Source: Intrasporangiaceae bacterium (GTDB lineage Bacteria > Actinomycetota > Actinomycetes > Actinomycetales > Dermatophilaceae). Taken from it: a stretch of 64,000 bases of DNA. The translations under genes and the position numbers were made by a program. Shown here piece after piece: positions 33,216-41,732 of the stretch (within the stretch, counting starts at the first letter, position 1; each line of letters opens with the position of its first letter). The notes beneath the pieces were generated by a model. It ran no database searches and was not told where the DNA came from. It saw only the letters and a list, made by a program, of their open reading frames with translations. The stretch covers positions 1 through 64,000 of the forward strand of contig JAJPIW010000013.1 of assembly GCA_021324575.1 (NCBI GenBank). Reading direction: 5' to 3'.

Positions 33216-34784
33216 ATGAAGAAGATCGCGCTGTTCCTCATCCCCGCCTTGCTGCTGGCGGCCGGGCTGCCTGTGGCCGTTGCCCTGATCGTGATGACGG
33301 TGAGCACCCCGGCAGCCGCGCAGCAGCTGCGCACGATCGCCTGCGCCGGCCTCACTCCCGTCACCGGCGCCTGGCGGCCCCCGTTCGCGCAGCCCTACAC
33401 CGTCGGCCAGCGCGGCTTGGGTCGCGAGTTCCACCCGATCTACAACCAGTGGCGCCCGCACACTGGGCAGGATCTGGTGTCGCAGCCGGGACCTGGGCCG
33501 GTGGTGGCGAACGGGGCCGGACAAGTCGTCTTCGCCGGCACCATGGGTGGGTACGGCAACGTCGTCGACGTCCAGCACGTCGACGACACCACTGGGGCGG
33601 CGGTGGTCAGCCGCTACGCCCACCTGGCGGCGGTGAGCGTGAGCACCGGCGCCACCGTCGCCGGCGGCCAGCAGCTGGGTGTCGAGGGATCAACTGGCAC
33701 CAGCACCGGCAACCACCTGCACTTCGAGGTCCGCCTCGGCGGCACGCCGACCGACCCGGTGCCGTGGATGCTGGCCCGCGGCGCCCCCCTCAACGGCCAA
33801 GCCGTGAACAGCTGGACACCACCCCCCGGGGAGCCGGTCCAGGAGGGCGGGGTCGGCTTCCGCCTGCCGCCACCCGGCACACCCAGGCAGGCGTCGCTGC
33901 GCAGCCCGGCGCAACCGATCCCCGCCCAGATCAAGGCGGCCTACCTCGCGGCCGCGGCCCGGTACAAGATCCCATGGACGCTGCTCGCCGGCCTCGGCAT
34001 GGAGGAGACCGCCCACGGCCGCAACGCCGGCACCAGCTCCGCCGGCGCGCGAGGCCTCATGCAGTTCGTGCCCGCCACCTGGGCCGCCATGGGTGTCGAC
34101 GGCGACGGCGACGGCCGCGCGGACATCAGCAACGACGCCGACAGCGCCATGTCGGCCGCGAACTACCTCACCCAGTCCGGTGTCACCAACGGCCCGGCAG
34201 GGGTGCGGGCGGCGATCTTCGCCTACAACCACGCCGACTGGTACGTCAACGACGTCCTGTACTACGCCGCGGTGTACGGCAGCGGCAGCGTGCTGGGAAG
34301 CAGCACAGAGTGCGGGCCCGGGCAAGGGAACCCGGACCTGCCGCCGCTGACCAGCGACCGCCTGCGAGTCGTCCTCACCTGGGCGACCAGCCGCGTCGGG
34401 GACCGGTATGTCATGGGCGCCAATGGACCCAACGCGTGGGACTGCTCCTCGTTCACCCAGAGCGCCTACGTCCAGATCGGCATCACCACCCCCAGAACAG
34501 CCCAGGCACAACGCGACTGGCTCGCCGCCGGGAACGGCTTCCGCGTCGACCCCCAGCAGGCCAGGCCCGGCGACCTGATCTTCTACGACTCCTACCTCGG
34601 GCCTAACACCATCGGGCACGTCGCCATGGTCTTCGACCCCAGCGCGCAGTCCACCGTGGAGGCGATGGACAGCCGGCACGGTGTCACCTACGGCAGCTAC
34701 GCCGGGAAGGCGACCACCAAGAACATCTTTCAGATCTGGCGGGTCGGCAACGTCTCCGACCAGCCGTCCCGGGCGGCCGCCTGA
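33216..34784 (+). CDS. Three-domain peptidoglycan hydrolase: M23 + lytic transglycosylase + NlpC/P60
   Basis: The product is 522 residues from ATG 33216, with an N-terminal signal/anchor (IALFLIPALLLAAGLPVAVALIVM). An M23 endopeptidase domain (about 55-190) shows QWRPHTGQDL and GNHLHFEVRLGG. A soluble lytic transglycosylase domain (about 235-345) shows GMEETAHGRNAGTSSAGARG and QFVPATW with the catalytic Glu. An NlpC/P60 domain (about 375-510) shows AWDCSSFTQSAY (Cys near 409) and TIGHVAMVFD (His near 466). It would open the thick wall for the transfer channel, as VirB1/Orf14-type proteins do. Three catalytic activities in one chain is unusual. The track's start at 33063 lies inside the VirB4-like gene. 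Confidence 0.9.
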   Translation: MKKIALFLIPALLLAAGLPVAVALIVMTVSTPAAAQQLRTIACAGLTPVTGAWRPPFAQPYTVGQRGLGREFHPIYNQWRPHTGQDLVSQPGPGPVVANGAGQVVFAGTMGGYGNVVDVQHVDDTTGAAVVSRYAHLAAVSVSTGATVAGGQQLGVEGSTGTSTGNHLHFEVRLGGTPTDPVPWMLARGAPLNGQAVNSWTPPPGEPVQEGGVGFRLPPPGTPRQASLRSPAQPIPAQIKAAYLAAAARYKIPWTLLAGLGMEETAHGRNAGTSSAGARGLMQFVPATWAAMGVDGDGDGRADISNDADSAMSAANYLTQSGVTNGPAGVRAAIFAYNHADWYVNDVLYYAAVYGSGSVLGSSTECGPGQGNPDLPPLTSDRLRVVLTWATSRVGDRYVMGANGPNAWDCSSFTQSAYVQIGITTPRTAQAQRDWLAAGNGFRVDPQQARPGDLIFYDSYLGPNTIGHVAMVFDPSAQSTVEAMDSRHGVTYGSYAGKATTKNIFQIWRVGNVSDQPSRAAA

Positions 34785-34887
34785 GACCCGAACTTTCCCG
34801 TCCGTGCGGACGCTTGCGCCGGCATAGCGCCGGCCTGACCACCCAGGACCGCCTCCGGGCATTGGGGTGGCAGGAAGGGAGCAGCCG

Positions 34888-35337
34888 ATGCAGCGAGCAC
34901 GTCGAACCAACCCCTACCCGTTCACCTGGGAAATCCCCGTAGCGGCAGTCGTCGCCACGGTCCTTCTACTGGTCCTCGGGATCCACGCCGGGCGAGCCTG
35001 CGCCAACCTCGTCGCCGGAGCGGGCCTCACCCTGCCCTCCCGGGAGACACTGTTCGACAGCGTTCGCGGAGTGCTCGGTGGCGACGCCGGCGCAGGCCTC
35101 ACCGGCACAGCCGCCCACCTGGCCCGGCCGACGGCAGTCAGGATGTGGGTCGCCGTAGTCGAGGCGGTGGTCCTCGCCCTGACCGTCTGGGTCGGGAAGG
35201 TCAGCTTCGACCGGTGGGGACCCGGTCGAATCCAAGGGATGGCTTCGCGGGAGGAAGCCGGGCGACTGCTCGGCCGGAGCCGGCTGCGCAAGGTCGGCGC
35301 CGTCGTCCGGCCGGATCTCTACGGGAAGGGACGCTGA
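34888..35337 (+). CDS. Membrane subunit preceding the coupling ATPase (split T4CP N-terminus)
   Basis: The product is 149 residues from ATG 34888 with GGAAGGGA upstream. Two transmembrane helices are visible (about 20-42, IPVAAVVATVLLLVLGIH, and about 85-107, WVAVVEAVVLALTVWVGKV). They are separated by an outside loop of about 40 residues and followed by a basic tail ending GRSRLRKVGAVVRPDLYGKGR. Coupling proteins of the TraD/TraG type normally carry such a two-helix module at their own N-terminus. Here it is a separate gene one base before the soluble ATPase, so the pair most likely forms one coupling complex. Confidence 0.72.
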   Translation: MQRARRTNPYPFTWEIPVAAVVATVLLLVLGIHAGRACANLVAGAGLTLPSRETLFDSVRGVLGGDAGAGLTGTAAHLARPTAVRMWVAVVEAVVLALTVWVGKVSFDRWGPGRIQGMASREEAGRLLGRSRLRKVGAVVRPDLYGKGR

Positions 35338-35338
35338 G

Positions 35339-36841
35339 GTGGCACTGAGAGGCGGCCGCCGGCGGGCACCCTTCCGGCCCGAACAGGTTGGGTGGCGACT
35401 GGGCAAAGGCCAGGAGCCGCGCGGGGGGCAGCAGTGGGTGCCGTGGGACCGCACCGCTGGTGTGATCGGGCCGCAGGGCAGCGGCAAGACCCTGGACCTG
35501 CTCATCCCCGCTCTGCTGCGAGCCCCCGGAGCGGCCCTGGTGACGCTCACCAAGGTCGACGACCTGCTGCTGAGCTTCACCTCGAGGCAGGCGCCACGGG
35601 CCGGCGAGGACGAGGATCGACCGTGCGTGATGCTCGACCCGTTCGGGCTGGCGATCGGGCTCCCGGAGCTGGTCTGGGATCCGATCGACGGCTGTGTCGA
35701 CCCTATGGTCGCCGAGCGGCGCGCCAAGGCCTTCACCGCGGGCACCGTCAAGGGGGCCGTCACCGGTGGGCATGGTGACGATGCTGCCCGGTTCTACGCC
35801 GCCGAAGCCGCCAAGGTCATCCAGGCCTACTTCCACGCCGCGGCGCTGACCGGACGCGACCTCGAGGACGTGCTCCGCTGGGTGGCCAACCCGCTCAGCG
35901 CCACCGACCCCGCCGAGATCCTTCGCGAACACCCCCACGCCGCACCGTTCTGGCACGGGCTGCTCCACGGGGCGCTGCACGGCGACGACCGGACCGCCGG
36001 CAACACGGTCACCACGGTGCAGCAGGCGCTCAGCCTGTTCTTCCAAGAACCGATCCGGCGACGGTGCGTCCCCGGCCAGGGGCGCCCCGCCACCGACATC
36101 GCCGACGTGATCCGCCGGGGCGGCACCATCTACCTGCTCGGTCGGGAGGACCCGTATGCCAGCGCCTCACCGCTGATGACCGCCGTGGCGGAACATGTCC
36201 TGGACACCGCACTGGTCGCAGCCAACACGTCGCGGTGGGGTCGGCTGTGCCCACCCATGCTGGCCTGTCTCGACGAGCTGCCCTCCACGGCGCCGTTGCC
36301 CACGCTACGCACCCGGATGGCGAACGAGCGCGCCCTTGGCATCTCCTTCATCTGGGCAGCGCAGACCCGGCCGCAGCTGTCCACGATCTTCGGGGACCAG
36401 GAGGCCCGCACACTGCTCGGCCTGACGAACAACTTGATCCTGTTCGGCGGCTCCAAGGATGTCGCGTTCAACCAGGAGATCTCCGACCTGCTGGGTCCGG
36501 TGCGGATCTCGAGGACCAGCTGGCAGACCGGCCAGATGGGCGGCCGCACCACCACCGCGGAAGACATCCCCATCCTCACCGCCGCCGAGGTCCGGCAACT
36601 CAAGGAACGCCACGCCCTGGTCGTGTCGGAGAACGGCAAACCGATGATCGCCCGACTCACCCGATGCATCGACGGAAGGGCCGGCCGCCACCTCCTGGCG
36701 CAGCAGGAGCGCGCGAGAGCCCTGCTCGGGCAGAGCAGCCACGCCACCAGAGTGTCGGCCGACGCCCGCCGCACCGCTGCGATCGTGGAGGCCCGCCGAC
36801 GAGGCCTGTCCAACGACGCAGCTTGGACAAGGGGCCCATGA
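35339..36841 (+). CDS. TraD/TraG-like coupling protein ATPase (soluble part)
   Basis: The product is 500 residues from GTG 35339. Walker A GPQGSGKTLDLLIPAL lies near residue 43, and the Walker B region LACLDELPSTAPLPTL near 304. The TraG/TraM-recognition C-terminal part (GISFIWAAQTRPQLSTIFG, LLGLTNNLILFGGSKD) is typical of VirD4-family ATPases that deliver DNA-relaxase complexes to the secretion channel. It lacks membrane helices; these are on the preceding gene. It overlaps the next gene by ATGATG/TGA. No relaxase gene is seen in the window, although this protein would need one as a partner. Confidence 0.88.
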   Translation: MALRGGRRRAPFRPEQVGWRLGKGQEPRGGQQWVPWDRTAGVIGPQGSGKTLDLLIPALLRAPGAALVTLTKVDDLLLSFTSRQAPRAGEDEDRPCVMLDPFGLAIGLPELVWDPIDGCVDPMVAERRAKAFTAGTVKGAVTGGHGDDAARFYAAEAAKVIQAYFHAAALTGRDLEDVLRWVANPLSATDPAEILREHPHAAPFWHGLLHGALHGDDRTAGNTVTTVQQALSLFFQEPIRRRCVPGQGRPATDIADVIRRGGTIYLLGREDPYASASPLMTAVAEHVLDTALVAANTSRWGRLCPPMLACLDELPSTAPLPTLRTRMANERALGISFIWAAQTRPQLSTIFGDQEARTLLGLTNNLILFGGSKDVAFNQEISDLLGPVRISRTSWQTGQMGGRTTTAEDIPILTAAEVRQLKERHALVVSENGKPMIARLTRCIDGRAGRHLLAQQERARALLGQSSHATRVSADARRTAAIVEARRRGLSNDAAWTRGP

Positions 36842-37494
36842 TGAAGCCGATGAGGATGCAGGACCCGGGGCCGGGTCCGATGGTGGCCACGTTCCCGCAC
36901 CCGGGACGTCAGCTCGAGCAGGCGTACCGGGAGCTCGACCTCGCACTCAACGGGACCGATGAGCAGCGCAAGGCGTTGGGACGCCTCACAATGCTCCCTC
37001 GGCCCTGGGACCCAGACAGCCTCACCCGTCCGCAGCTGCGCCGCGAGCTGTGGGACTGGCTTGAGGCCTTCACGATCTGGCTCAACAGCGAGTACGTCTG
37101 GGACGTGGCTGGCGTCGTCCCCCACTGTTGGCCGCAGCACCCGCACCTGGTGCGTGAACTAGCCGTGCTGGCCGACCAACGTCGACGAGCCGCGCTGGCG
37201 TTCGGAAGCGACGCCCTCGAGGAGTGGCACCGCTACGCCCTCCCCGCGTTCGTCGACCGGATGCGTCAGCGGATCAAGGACCACTGCGAAGACGGACACC
37301 AGCAGTGGCCAGCCAAAGGCCGCCACTCGCGCCACCTCGCAGAGCCTGCCACGACCCAGCGCGCGCATGCATTCGACCAAGATGCCGCACACCACCGCCC
37401 GCGGTCGGCCAGCAACGAAAGCACGCCACCACGGCTCCGGGTCGTCGACGGCCAGACCATCGACACCGGCACTGGCGAGATCGTCGACTATTAG
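36838..37494 (+). CDS. DUF4913-family protein, last gene of conjugation operon
   Basis: The product is 218 residues from ATG 36838. The central part, LEAFTIWLNSEYVWDVAGVVPHCWPQHPHLVRELAVLADQRRRA, is the Trp/His-rich core of DUF4913, a family found beside coupling proteins in actinobacterial mobile elements. The N- and C-terminal thirds are hydrophilic. Overlap with the coupling-protein gene indicates co-translation. Function is unknown; a helper of the coupling protein or a DNA-processing accessory is plausible. Confidence 0.78.
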   Translation: MMKPMRMQDPGPGPMVATFPHPGRQLEQAYRELDLALNGTDEQRKALGRLTMLPRPWDPDSLTRPQLRRELWDWLEAFTIWLNSEYVWDVAGVVPHCWPQHPHLVRELAVLADQRRRAALAFGSDALEEWHRYALPAFVDRMRQRIKDHCEDGHQQWPAKGRHSRHLAEPATTQRAHAFDQDAAHHRPRSASNESTPPRLRVVDGQTIDTGTGEIVDY

Positions 37495-37666
37495 CAGCAT
37501 CCTGCTCGCGCTCTGGAAATGGAGCGGACCGCGGCGGCCCTTCCTCGACTGGATTCGCAACCGGCCATCAGATGGAGAACGTCCGGTCAGTCAGAGATCG
37601 GTGGGCGGGTTATGGCGGCGTAATGCCGCTGCTCTGCCTCACCCATCAGCCTGCTTGCCTCACGGG

Positions 37667-38002
37667 CTACTGAGCCGTGTCGTATGCCTTCAGAACATCC
37701 GCGCTGATCCGGCCACGGTCGCTCACCTGATGACCATTGTTCTTCGCCCAATCCCGCACCGACGCAAGATCAGTACGTGACTTTGCTCGCGATGACGAGC
37801 GAACTGTCTTGCCACGACGGCTCCCCCGGCTTTGCTCAGTCGCCTTCGCGATGTAAGGCTTGAGCGCCTTCTCCAGGGCGGCGCGGTTCTTCGCACTCAG
37901 GTCGATCACCCAGCTCCTGCCGTCAAGGCTGAACGAGACCTCTTTCGCGTTGGTCGAACCGTCGAGGTCATCGGTGATGGTTACCGTCGTCTGCTTGGCC
38001 AT
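37667..38002 (-). CDS. lsr2: Lsr2-family nucleoid-associated silencer
   Basis: The product is 111 residues. The N-terminal dimerisation domain reads AKQTTVTITDDLDGSTNAKEVSFSLDGRSWVIDLS. A basic Ser/Arg linker (RGSRRGKTVRSSSRAKSR) follows, then a C-terminal DNA-binding domain (VRDWAKNNGHQVSDRGRISADVLKAYD). In this domain the AT-hook-like RGR sits in the minor groove of AT-rich DNA. Length and order are those of Mycobacterium and Streptomyces Lsr2. On a mobile element it would silence AT-richer genes, such as the lower-GC block at 45.6-50.5 kb, or hide the element from the host. It is convergent with the conjugation operon. Confidence 0.93.
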   Translation of the reverse strand: MAKQTTVTITDDLDGSTNAKEVSFSLDGRSWVIDLSAKNRAALEKALKPYIAKATEQSRGSRRGKTVRSSSRAKSRTDLASVRDWAKNNGHQVSDRGRISADVLKAYDTAQ

Positions 38003-38457
38003 GAAGAGAATGATTGCGCCTATAGGCTGAGATTGCTAATCAACCACGAATGACTGCTGCCGTATTCGGCGTTTCGTATTGCCATCGAGAGGCCACCACG
38101 GCGTCCGCTCCAAGCAGGACTAATTACCACGATCCGTGCCAACGATGCTGTCGCAGTTGTCCAAGGCGCTCCTCGGCCGGGCATAGCCGTAAGGCGGCCG
38201 GAGTGACGCACCGCCGTGCTGCCGTCGTTAAGGACGGTCGAATCCCGGTCGAGGGCTGGAAGCCCCTGGTCATTCGCGCGAGGTGGGCCTCGACGCACTC
38301 CATGCCCTCTGGGGTTCAGCGTTTACCCGCTCGTCAATGTCTTGGATTTCCCGCCGTCAGCCCTCGCGTGACAACCATGGGCAACGGACCAGCAATCTCA
38401 CTCGCTTCCATCCGGGCCGCACCCGGGCGGGTCCAACCGGTCCCGACGGTCACTGGC
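38003..38457. other. Intergenic region upstream of lsr2, no gene recognised
   Basis: These 455 bases separate the lsr2 start from the end of the SDR gene. The part next to lsr2 (about 38005-38080) is AT-richer and should hold its promoter; it could bind Lsr2 itself. Open frames here have no domain or ribosome-binding site. Confidence 0.5.
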
Positions 38458-39243
38458 CTACAGGGTGGTGATGAGACCTCCGTCGATGGTGAAGTTGGCC
38501 CCGGTGATGTTCGCTGCGCGTTCGCTGGCAAGGAACACGACCAGGTCGGCGACTTCTGTGGGGCGGGTGAATCGTCCGGTCGCTGCCGCACTGGCGGCTG
38601 ACGCGGCGACGTCGTCCGGGTTGCTGCCGGTGGCTTTGGCGACGGTGTGCGCGACTCCTGTTGAGCCCAACCAGAGGTCTGTGGCGACTGGGCCGGGGCT
38701 GATCGTGTTGACGCGGATGCCGCGCGGGCCGACCTCCTTGCTCAGGGCTTTGCAGAAGTTGGTCAGGGCTGCCTTGGCGGCGCCGTAGTCGAGCACGAGC
38801 GGGTCGGGTAGGAACGCGTTCACCGAGCTGGTGGTCACGATGGACCCGCCATCCTGGCCCAACATCAGCGGAAGGGCGCTGCGGGTGGTGCGCACGGCCG
38901 CGAGCAGGTTCAACGTCAGCGACGCCCACCACTGGTCGTCCGTGATCGTAAGAAACCCGTCTGGGTGTGGGGTGACGGCACCGACGTTGTTGACCAAGAT
39001 GTCTAGCCGCCCGAGGTCGGCGGCCGCGTCGACCAGCGCCTGCGGGCCCTGCGGGGTGGACAGGTCCACACTGACCGGTCGGACCCGTCCGCTGGCGGCG
39101 AGCTCGTCAAGCTCGGCCGTGGCGTCCCGGGCGCCAGCGACCACGAACGCGCCCTCGGCGGCCAGCGCGGTCGCGATGGCCAGCCCGATGCCCTTGCTGG
39201 CGCCGGTGACGACGGCGACCTTGCCGTTCAGTTCGAGGTCCAC
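38458..39243 (-). CDS. SDR-family oxidoreductase
   Basis: The product is 261 residues from GTG 39243. The NAD(P) glycine motif is TGASKGIGLAIA, the NNVG motif is DILVNNVGAV, and the catalytic Ser-Tyr-Lys appear as TTSSVNAF and DYGAAKAAL. GPRGIRVNTISPGPV completes a classical short-chain dehydrogenase/reductase. It is the last gene of a four-gene leftward operon, three bases after the hydrolase gene. The substrate is unknown. The operon context, with two alpha/beta hydrolases and a molybdopterin enzyme under a LysR regulator, suggests breakdown or detoxification of a small organic compound. Confidence 0.88.
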   Translation of the reverse strand: MDLELNGKVAVVTGASKGIGLAIATALAAEGAFVVAGARDATAELDELAASGRVRPVSVDLSTPQGPQALVDAAADLGRLDILVNNVGAVTPHPDGFLTITDDQWWASLTLNLLAAVRTTRSALPLMLGQDGGSIVTTSSVNAFLPDPLVLDYGAAKAALTNFCKALSKEVGPRGIRVNTISPGPVATDLWLGSTGVAHTVAKATGSNPDDVAASAASAAATGRFTRPTEVADLVVFLASERAANITGANFTIDGGLITTL

Positions 39244-39246
39244 GGC

Positions 39247-40041
39247 TTACAGGCCGTTCGTCTTGAGCCAGTCCAAGACCGCATTGGCCACCTCGCGCCA
39301 ACCGGGGTCGATGGTCAGCGAGTGCCCGCGGCCTTCAAACTGCTTGAGCTCGGTGACCGCGGCCGAGTCCCGGTACTGCTTGAGGGTGGAGCGGGTCACC
39401 ACGTCCGGCACGGTGTGGTCGGCGGTCCCGGACACGAGCAGCAGGGGCCCTCGGGTCTGGTTCGCGGTGTCGACCGCAGCCTGCGAGTGCATCACGAAGT
39501 TCGCGGCGGCGGCCTGGAACAGTGGGCGCGCCGGCGACGGGACGGTCCACCGCTCGTACAGGGCATCGGACTCCTCCTCGCTGAGCGCGTTTCCGAACCC
39601 GAACCGGAACTCCTTGGCTGTCAACGAGACCGCCTTGTGCAGGTTGGTGGGGTTGCCGAGGCCGGGCAGGCCGGCGCGCAGCTGTGCCAGCGGCAGCGGC
39701 AGCACGCCCTTGATCTGAGCCGGGTCGATCGCGACGGCGCCGGCACCGATGCCTTCACCGAGCAGCTTCTCGACGATGAGACCGCCGAACGAGTGCCCCA
39801 CCAGGACCGGGACCTCGTCCAGGTCGGCGATGAGGTTCGCGAAGTGCGCCGTGGCCGCGTCGATGGTGGTGTCGGCGACCAGCTCCGGGTGGTTGCGGGC
39901 CTCTTCGACGGTGTCGGGCTCGCCGGGCCACCCGGGCGCGATGGGCTGGTACCCGTTGTCGCGGAACAGGTCCATCCACGGCGTCCAGCTGGTCGCGTGC
40001 AGCCACAGTCCGTGGATGAAGACGACAGGGCGGGCGGTCAT
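39247..40041 (-). CDS. Alpha/beta-fold hydrolase
   Basis: The product is 264 residues from ATG 40041. HGLWLHATSWTPWMDLF forms the oxyanion region and VLVGHSFGGLIVEKLL the G-x-S-x-G nucleophile elbow. VSGTADHTVPDVV carries the acid Asp region and FEGRGHSLTIDPGW the catalytic His. It has no signal peptide, so it is cytosolic. The start overlaps the upstream hydrolase's stop by ATGA; the track's start at 40242 lies within that gene. Likely activities are esterase, lactonase or haloalkane-type hydrolysis. Confidence 0.88.
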   Translation of the reverse strand: MTARPVVFIHGLWLHATSWTPWMDLFRDNGYQPIAPGWPGEPDTVEEARNHPELVADTTIDAATAHFANLIADLDEVPVLVGHSFGGLIVEKLLGEGIGAGAVAIDPAQIKGVLPLPLAQLRAGLPGLGNPTNLHKAVSLTAKEFRFGFGNALSEEESDALYERWTVPSPARPLFQAAAANFVMHSQAAVDTANQTRGPLLLVSGTADHTVPDVVTRSTLKQYRDSAAVTELKQFEGRGHSLTIDPGWREVANAVLDWLKTNGL

Positions 40042-40892
40042 GACGTCGCCGCCATGGACGTCGCGACCTGCTCGATGAGCTTGGCGAACCGGGCGGAGTA
40101 GTGGGTGAACCCGCCCGCGTGGCTGGCGTCGTCGAAGGTCACGGTGGTCGATCTCGCGCGAGCGGCCATGGCCCGCTGAAGCGCCGGGTCGATGATGCGG
40201 TCGGCGCCGGAGATGGCGTACCAGGATGGGATGGTCGCCCATGCCGGGGGGCCGGAGGGGGTGAACAGGACGCCGAGGTTGACCGGCTTCTGGGCGGCGG
40301 CCATGCGTGCGGCCAGCTTGGGGTTGAGGTCCTGGGCGAAGTCGGCGCGGAAGAACGCGGGGTCGATGATGGCTGAACCGGTCGCGTCGATGAGCAGGTG
40401 GCCCGGTGGGAACGGTGGCGCGAGGAACGCTGGTGGTGTGTACCCCTGCGACAGGCTGCCGATGGACTCTCCCTGTGCGGGCAGGTATGCGGCGGTGAGC
40501 CCCAGCGCGGTGACGTCGGTGCGGCCGCTGGCCGCGTTGGACACGACCACTCCGCCGTAGGAGTGCGCGACCAGGACCTTGGGGCCGGGGATGGCGTCAA
40601 GGGTGGCCGCCACGATCTGGGCGTCGGCGGCGATCATTTGCAGCCCGAGCGCCGGGGCGGCCGTGGCGTACCCGTCCTTGCGCAGGGACGCGTTGACCTC
40701 GTTCCACGCGGTCGGGTCGGCGAACGCGCCGTGGACCAGGACGATGGTCGGTGCCGTGGATCCGGCGCTTCTGGCGGCGGTTGTCGCCGCGGAGGTGGCC
40801 TGGGCGGGCATGGCCGCCGCGGCGAGTGCTGCGATGGCGGCCGCGGCGACAAGCAGGCCACGTCGACGTCGCGGGTTTCGGTGGACGTTCAT
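40038..40892 (-). CDS. Secreted alpha/beta hydrolase
   Basis: The product is 284 residues. The N-terminus (NPRRRRGLLVAAAAIAALAAAAMPAQATSA) has a twin-basic start and a hydrophobic core ending in AQA, consistent with export. The catalytic domain has VLVHGAFADPTAWNEV, LVAHSYGGVVVSNAA (nucleophile Ser), a late Asp region in YAISGADRIIDP and DDASHAGGFTHY (His). Its sequence is of the kind annotated alpha/beta fold hydrolase in many actinobacteria. GAGAGG precedes the ATG. It lies two bases after the molybdopterin gene. It probably acts on an extracellular ester or amide feeding the operon's pathway. Confidence 0.87.
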   Translation of the reverse strand: MNVHRNPRRRRGLLVAAAAIAALAAAAMPAQATSAATTAARSAGSTAPTIVLVHGAFADPTAWNEVNASLRKDGYATAAPALGLQMIAADAQIVAATLDAIPGPKVLVAHSYGGVVVSNAASGRTDVTALGLTAAYLPAQGESIGSLSQGYTPPAFLAPPFPPGHLLIDATGSAIIDPAFFRADFAQDLNPKLAARMAAAQKPVNLGVLFTPSGPPAWATIPSWYAISGADRIIDPALQRAMAARARSTTVTFDDASHAGGFTHYSARFAKLIEQVATSMAATS

Positions 40893-40894
40893 GG

Positions 40895-41575
40895 TTACCT
40901 CTCGGGTTGTGTGGTGGGTTGGTCAGGGGTTCGGGTGGGGGGTGGGCCGTGGTCGCGGTAGCGCTGCTGACGCCACGGGTCGCCGTAGGGGTGCAGGCCG
41001 AGGGTGGCCGGGGTGCCGGGGATGTTGTGGTCGGTCAGGGCGATGCTGGTCAGCCACTTCACGCTCTGGTGCAGGTACAGGTGCGGCACCAGGAGCCGGG
41101 CCGGTGCCCCGTGCGCCGGGCTGAGCGGGCGCCCGGCATGCCGCAGCGCGACCCAGGTGGGCATCTCGAGCAGGTCGTCCAGTGGCAGGCAGGCGTGGTA
41201 CCCGTCGGCCCCCGTCGCGACGGCATACGACGCCGACATGTCCAGTCCGGACATCAGCAGCCGCACCGGCACCCCCACCCAGCTGCTGGCGACTAGCGAC
41301 CATCCTTGGACGCAGTGCACGTCCGTCTCGAGCGGCACTTGGGGCAGCGCGCTCAGCGAGGCCCAGTCCCATGCGGCCAGCTGGCCGCGTTCGGTGGTGA
41401 GGGTGAGTGTCCATTTCTCCAGGTCGATGGTCGGGGCTGCGCGCCTGCTGACCGCGGGCAGAGTTGCCACCGGGTGCTGACCGGGTGGAAGGTCCGACCA
41501 GCGCTCGGCGCTGCTTTTGGTGCCCTGGTGCTGAGGTGGTGCTTCGCCGTCGGAGTGGCCGTGGGGGCCGGGCAT
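40895..41575 (-). CDS. Molybdopterin-dependent oxidoreductase (sulfite oxidase-like)
   Basis: The product is 226 residues from ATG 41575. The core DVHCVQGWSLVASSWVGVPVRLLM carries the Mo-ligand cysteine followed by the W-x-G-V motif of the sulfite oxidase/YedY fold. VALRHAGRPLSPAHGAPARLLVPHLY and SVKWLTSIALTDH are the remaining cofactor-binding elements. It is shorter than plant or animal sulfite oxidases and has no heme or dimer domain, like many stand-alone bacterial members. No signal peptide is visible. It is the first gene of the operon opposite the LysR gene. The electron partner and substrate are unknown. Confidence 0.82.
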   Translation of the reverse strand: MPGPHGHSDGEAPPQHQGTKSSAERWSDLPPGQHPVATLPAVSRRAAPTIDLEKWTLTLTTERGQLAAWDWASLSALPQVPLETDVHCVQGWSLVASSWVGVPVRLLMSGLDMSASYAVATGADGYHACLPLDDLLEMPTWVALRHAGRPLSPAHGAPARLLVPHLYLHQSVKWLTSIALTDHNIPGTPATLGLHPYGDPWRQQRYRDHGPPPTRTPDQPTTQPER

Positions 41576-41732
41576 GCCAGCCACGAAACACCCACACGAT
41601 GGCCCGCGTCCAAGACCCGTTGGGGCCCGACTGATAACCGCGAACGCTGCCCTCATCCGGCCGCCGGGTCTACCGTTAAGGACACGTGCGGGGCGAACTA
41701 GGAGGCCCGCTCGGAGGCTGGCGGTAATCCGG

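Noticed and set aside
34800-34840. GCGCCGGC repeats before the coupling-protein membrane gene as a terminator
   Set aside because: The two copies are direct repeats of a short palindrome with no T-run. The conjugation operon continues beyond them, so termination here is unlikely.
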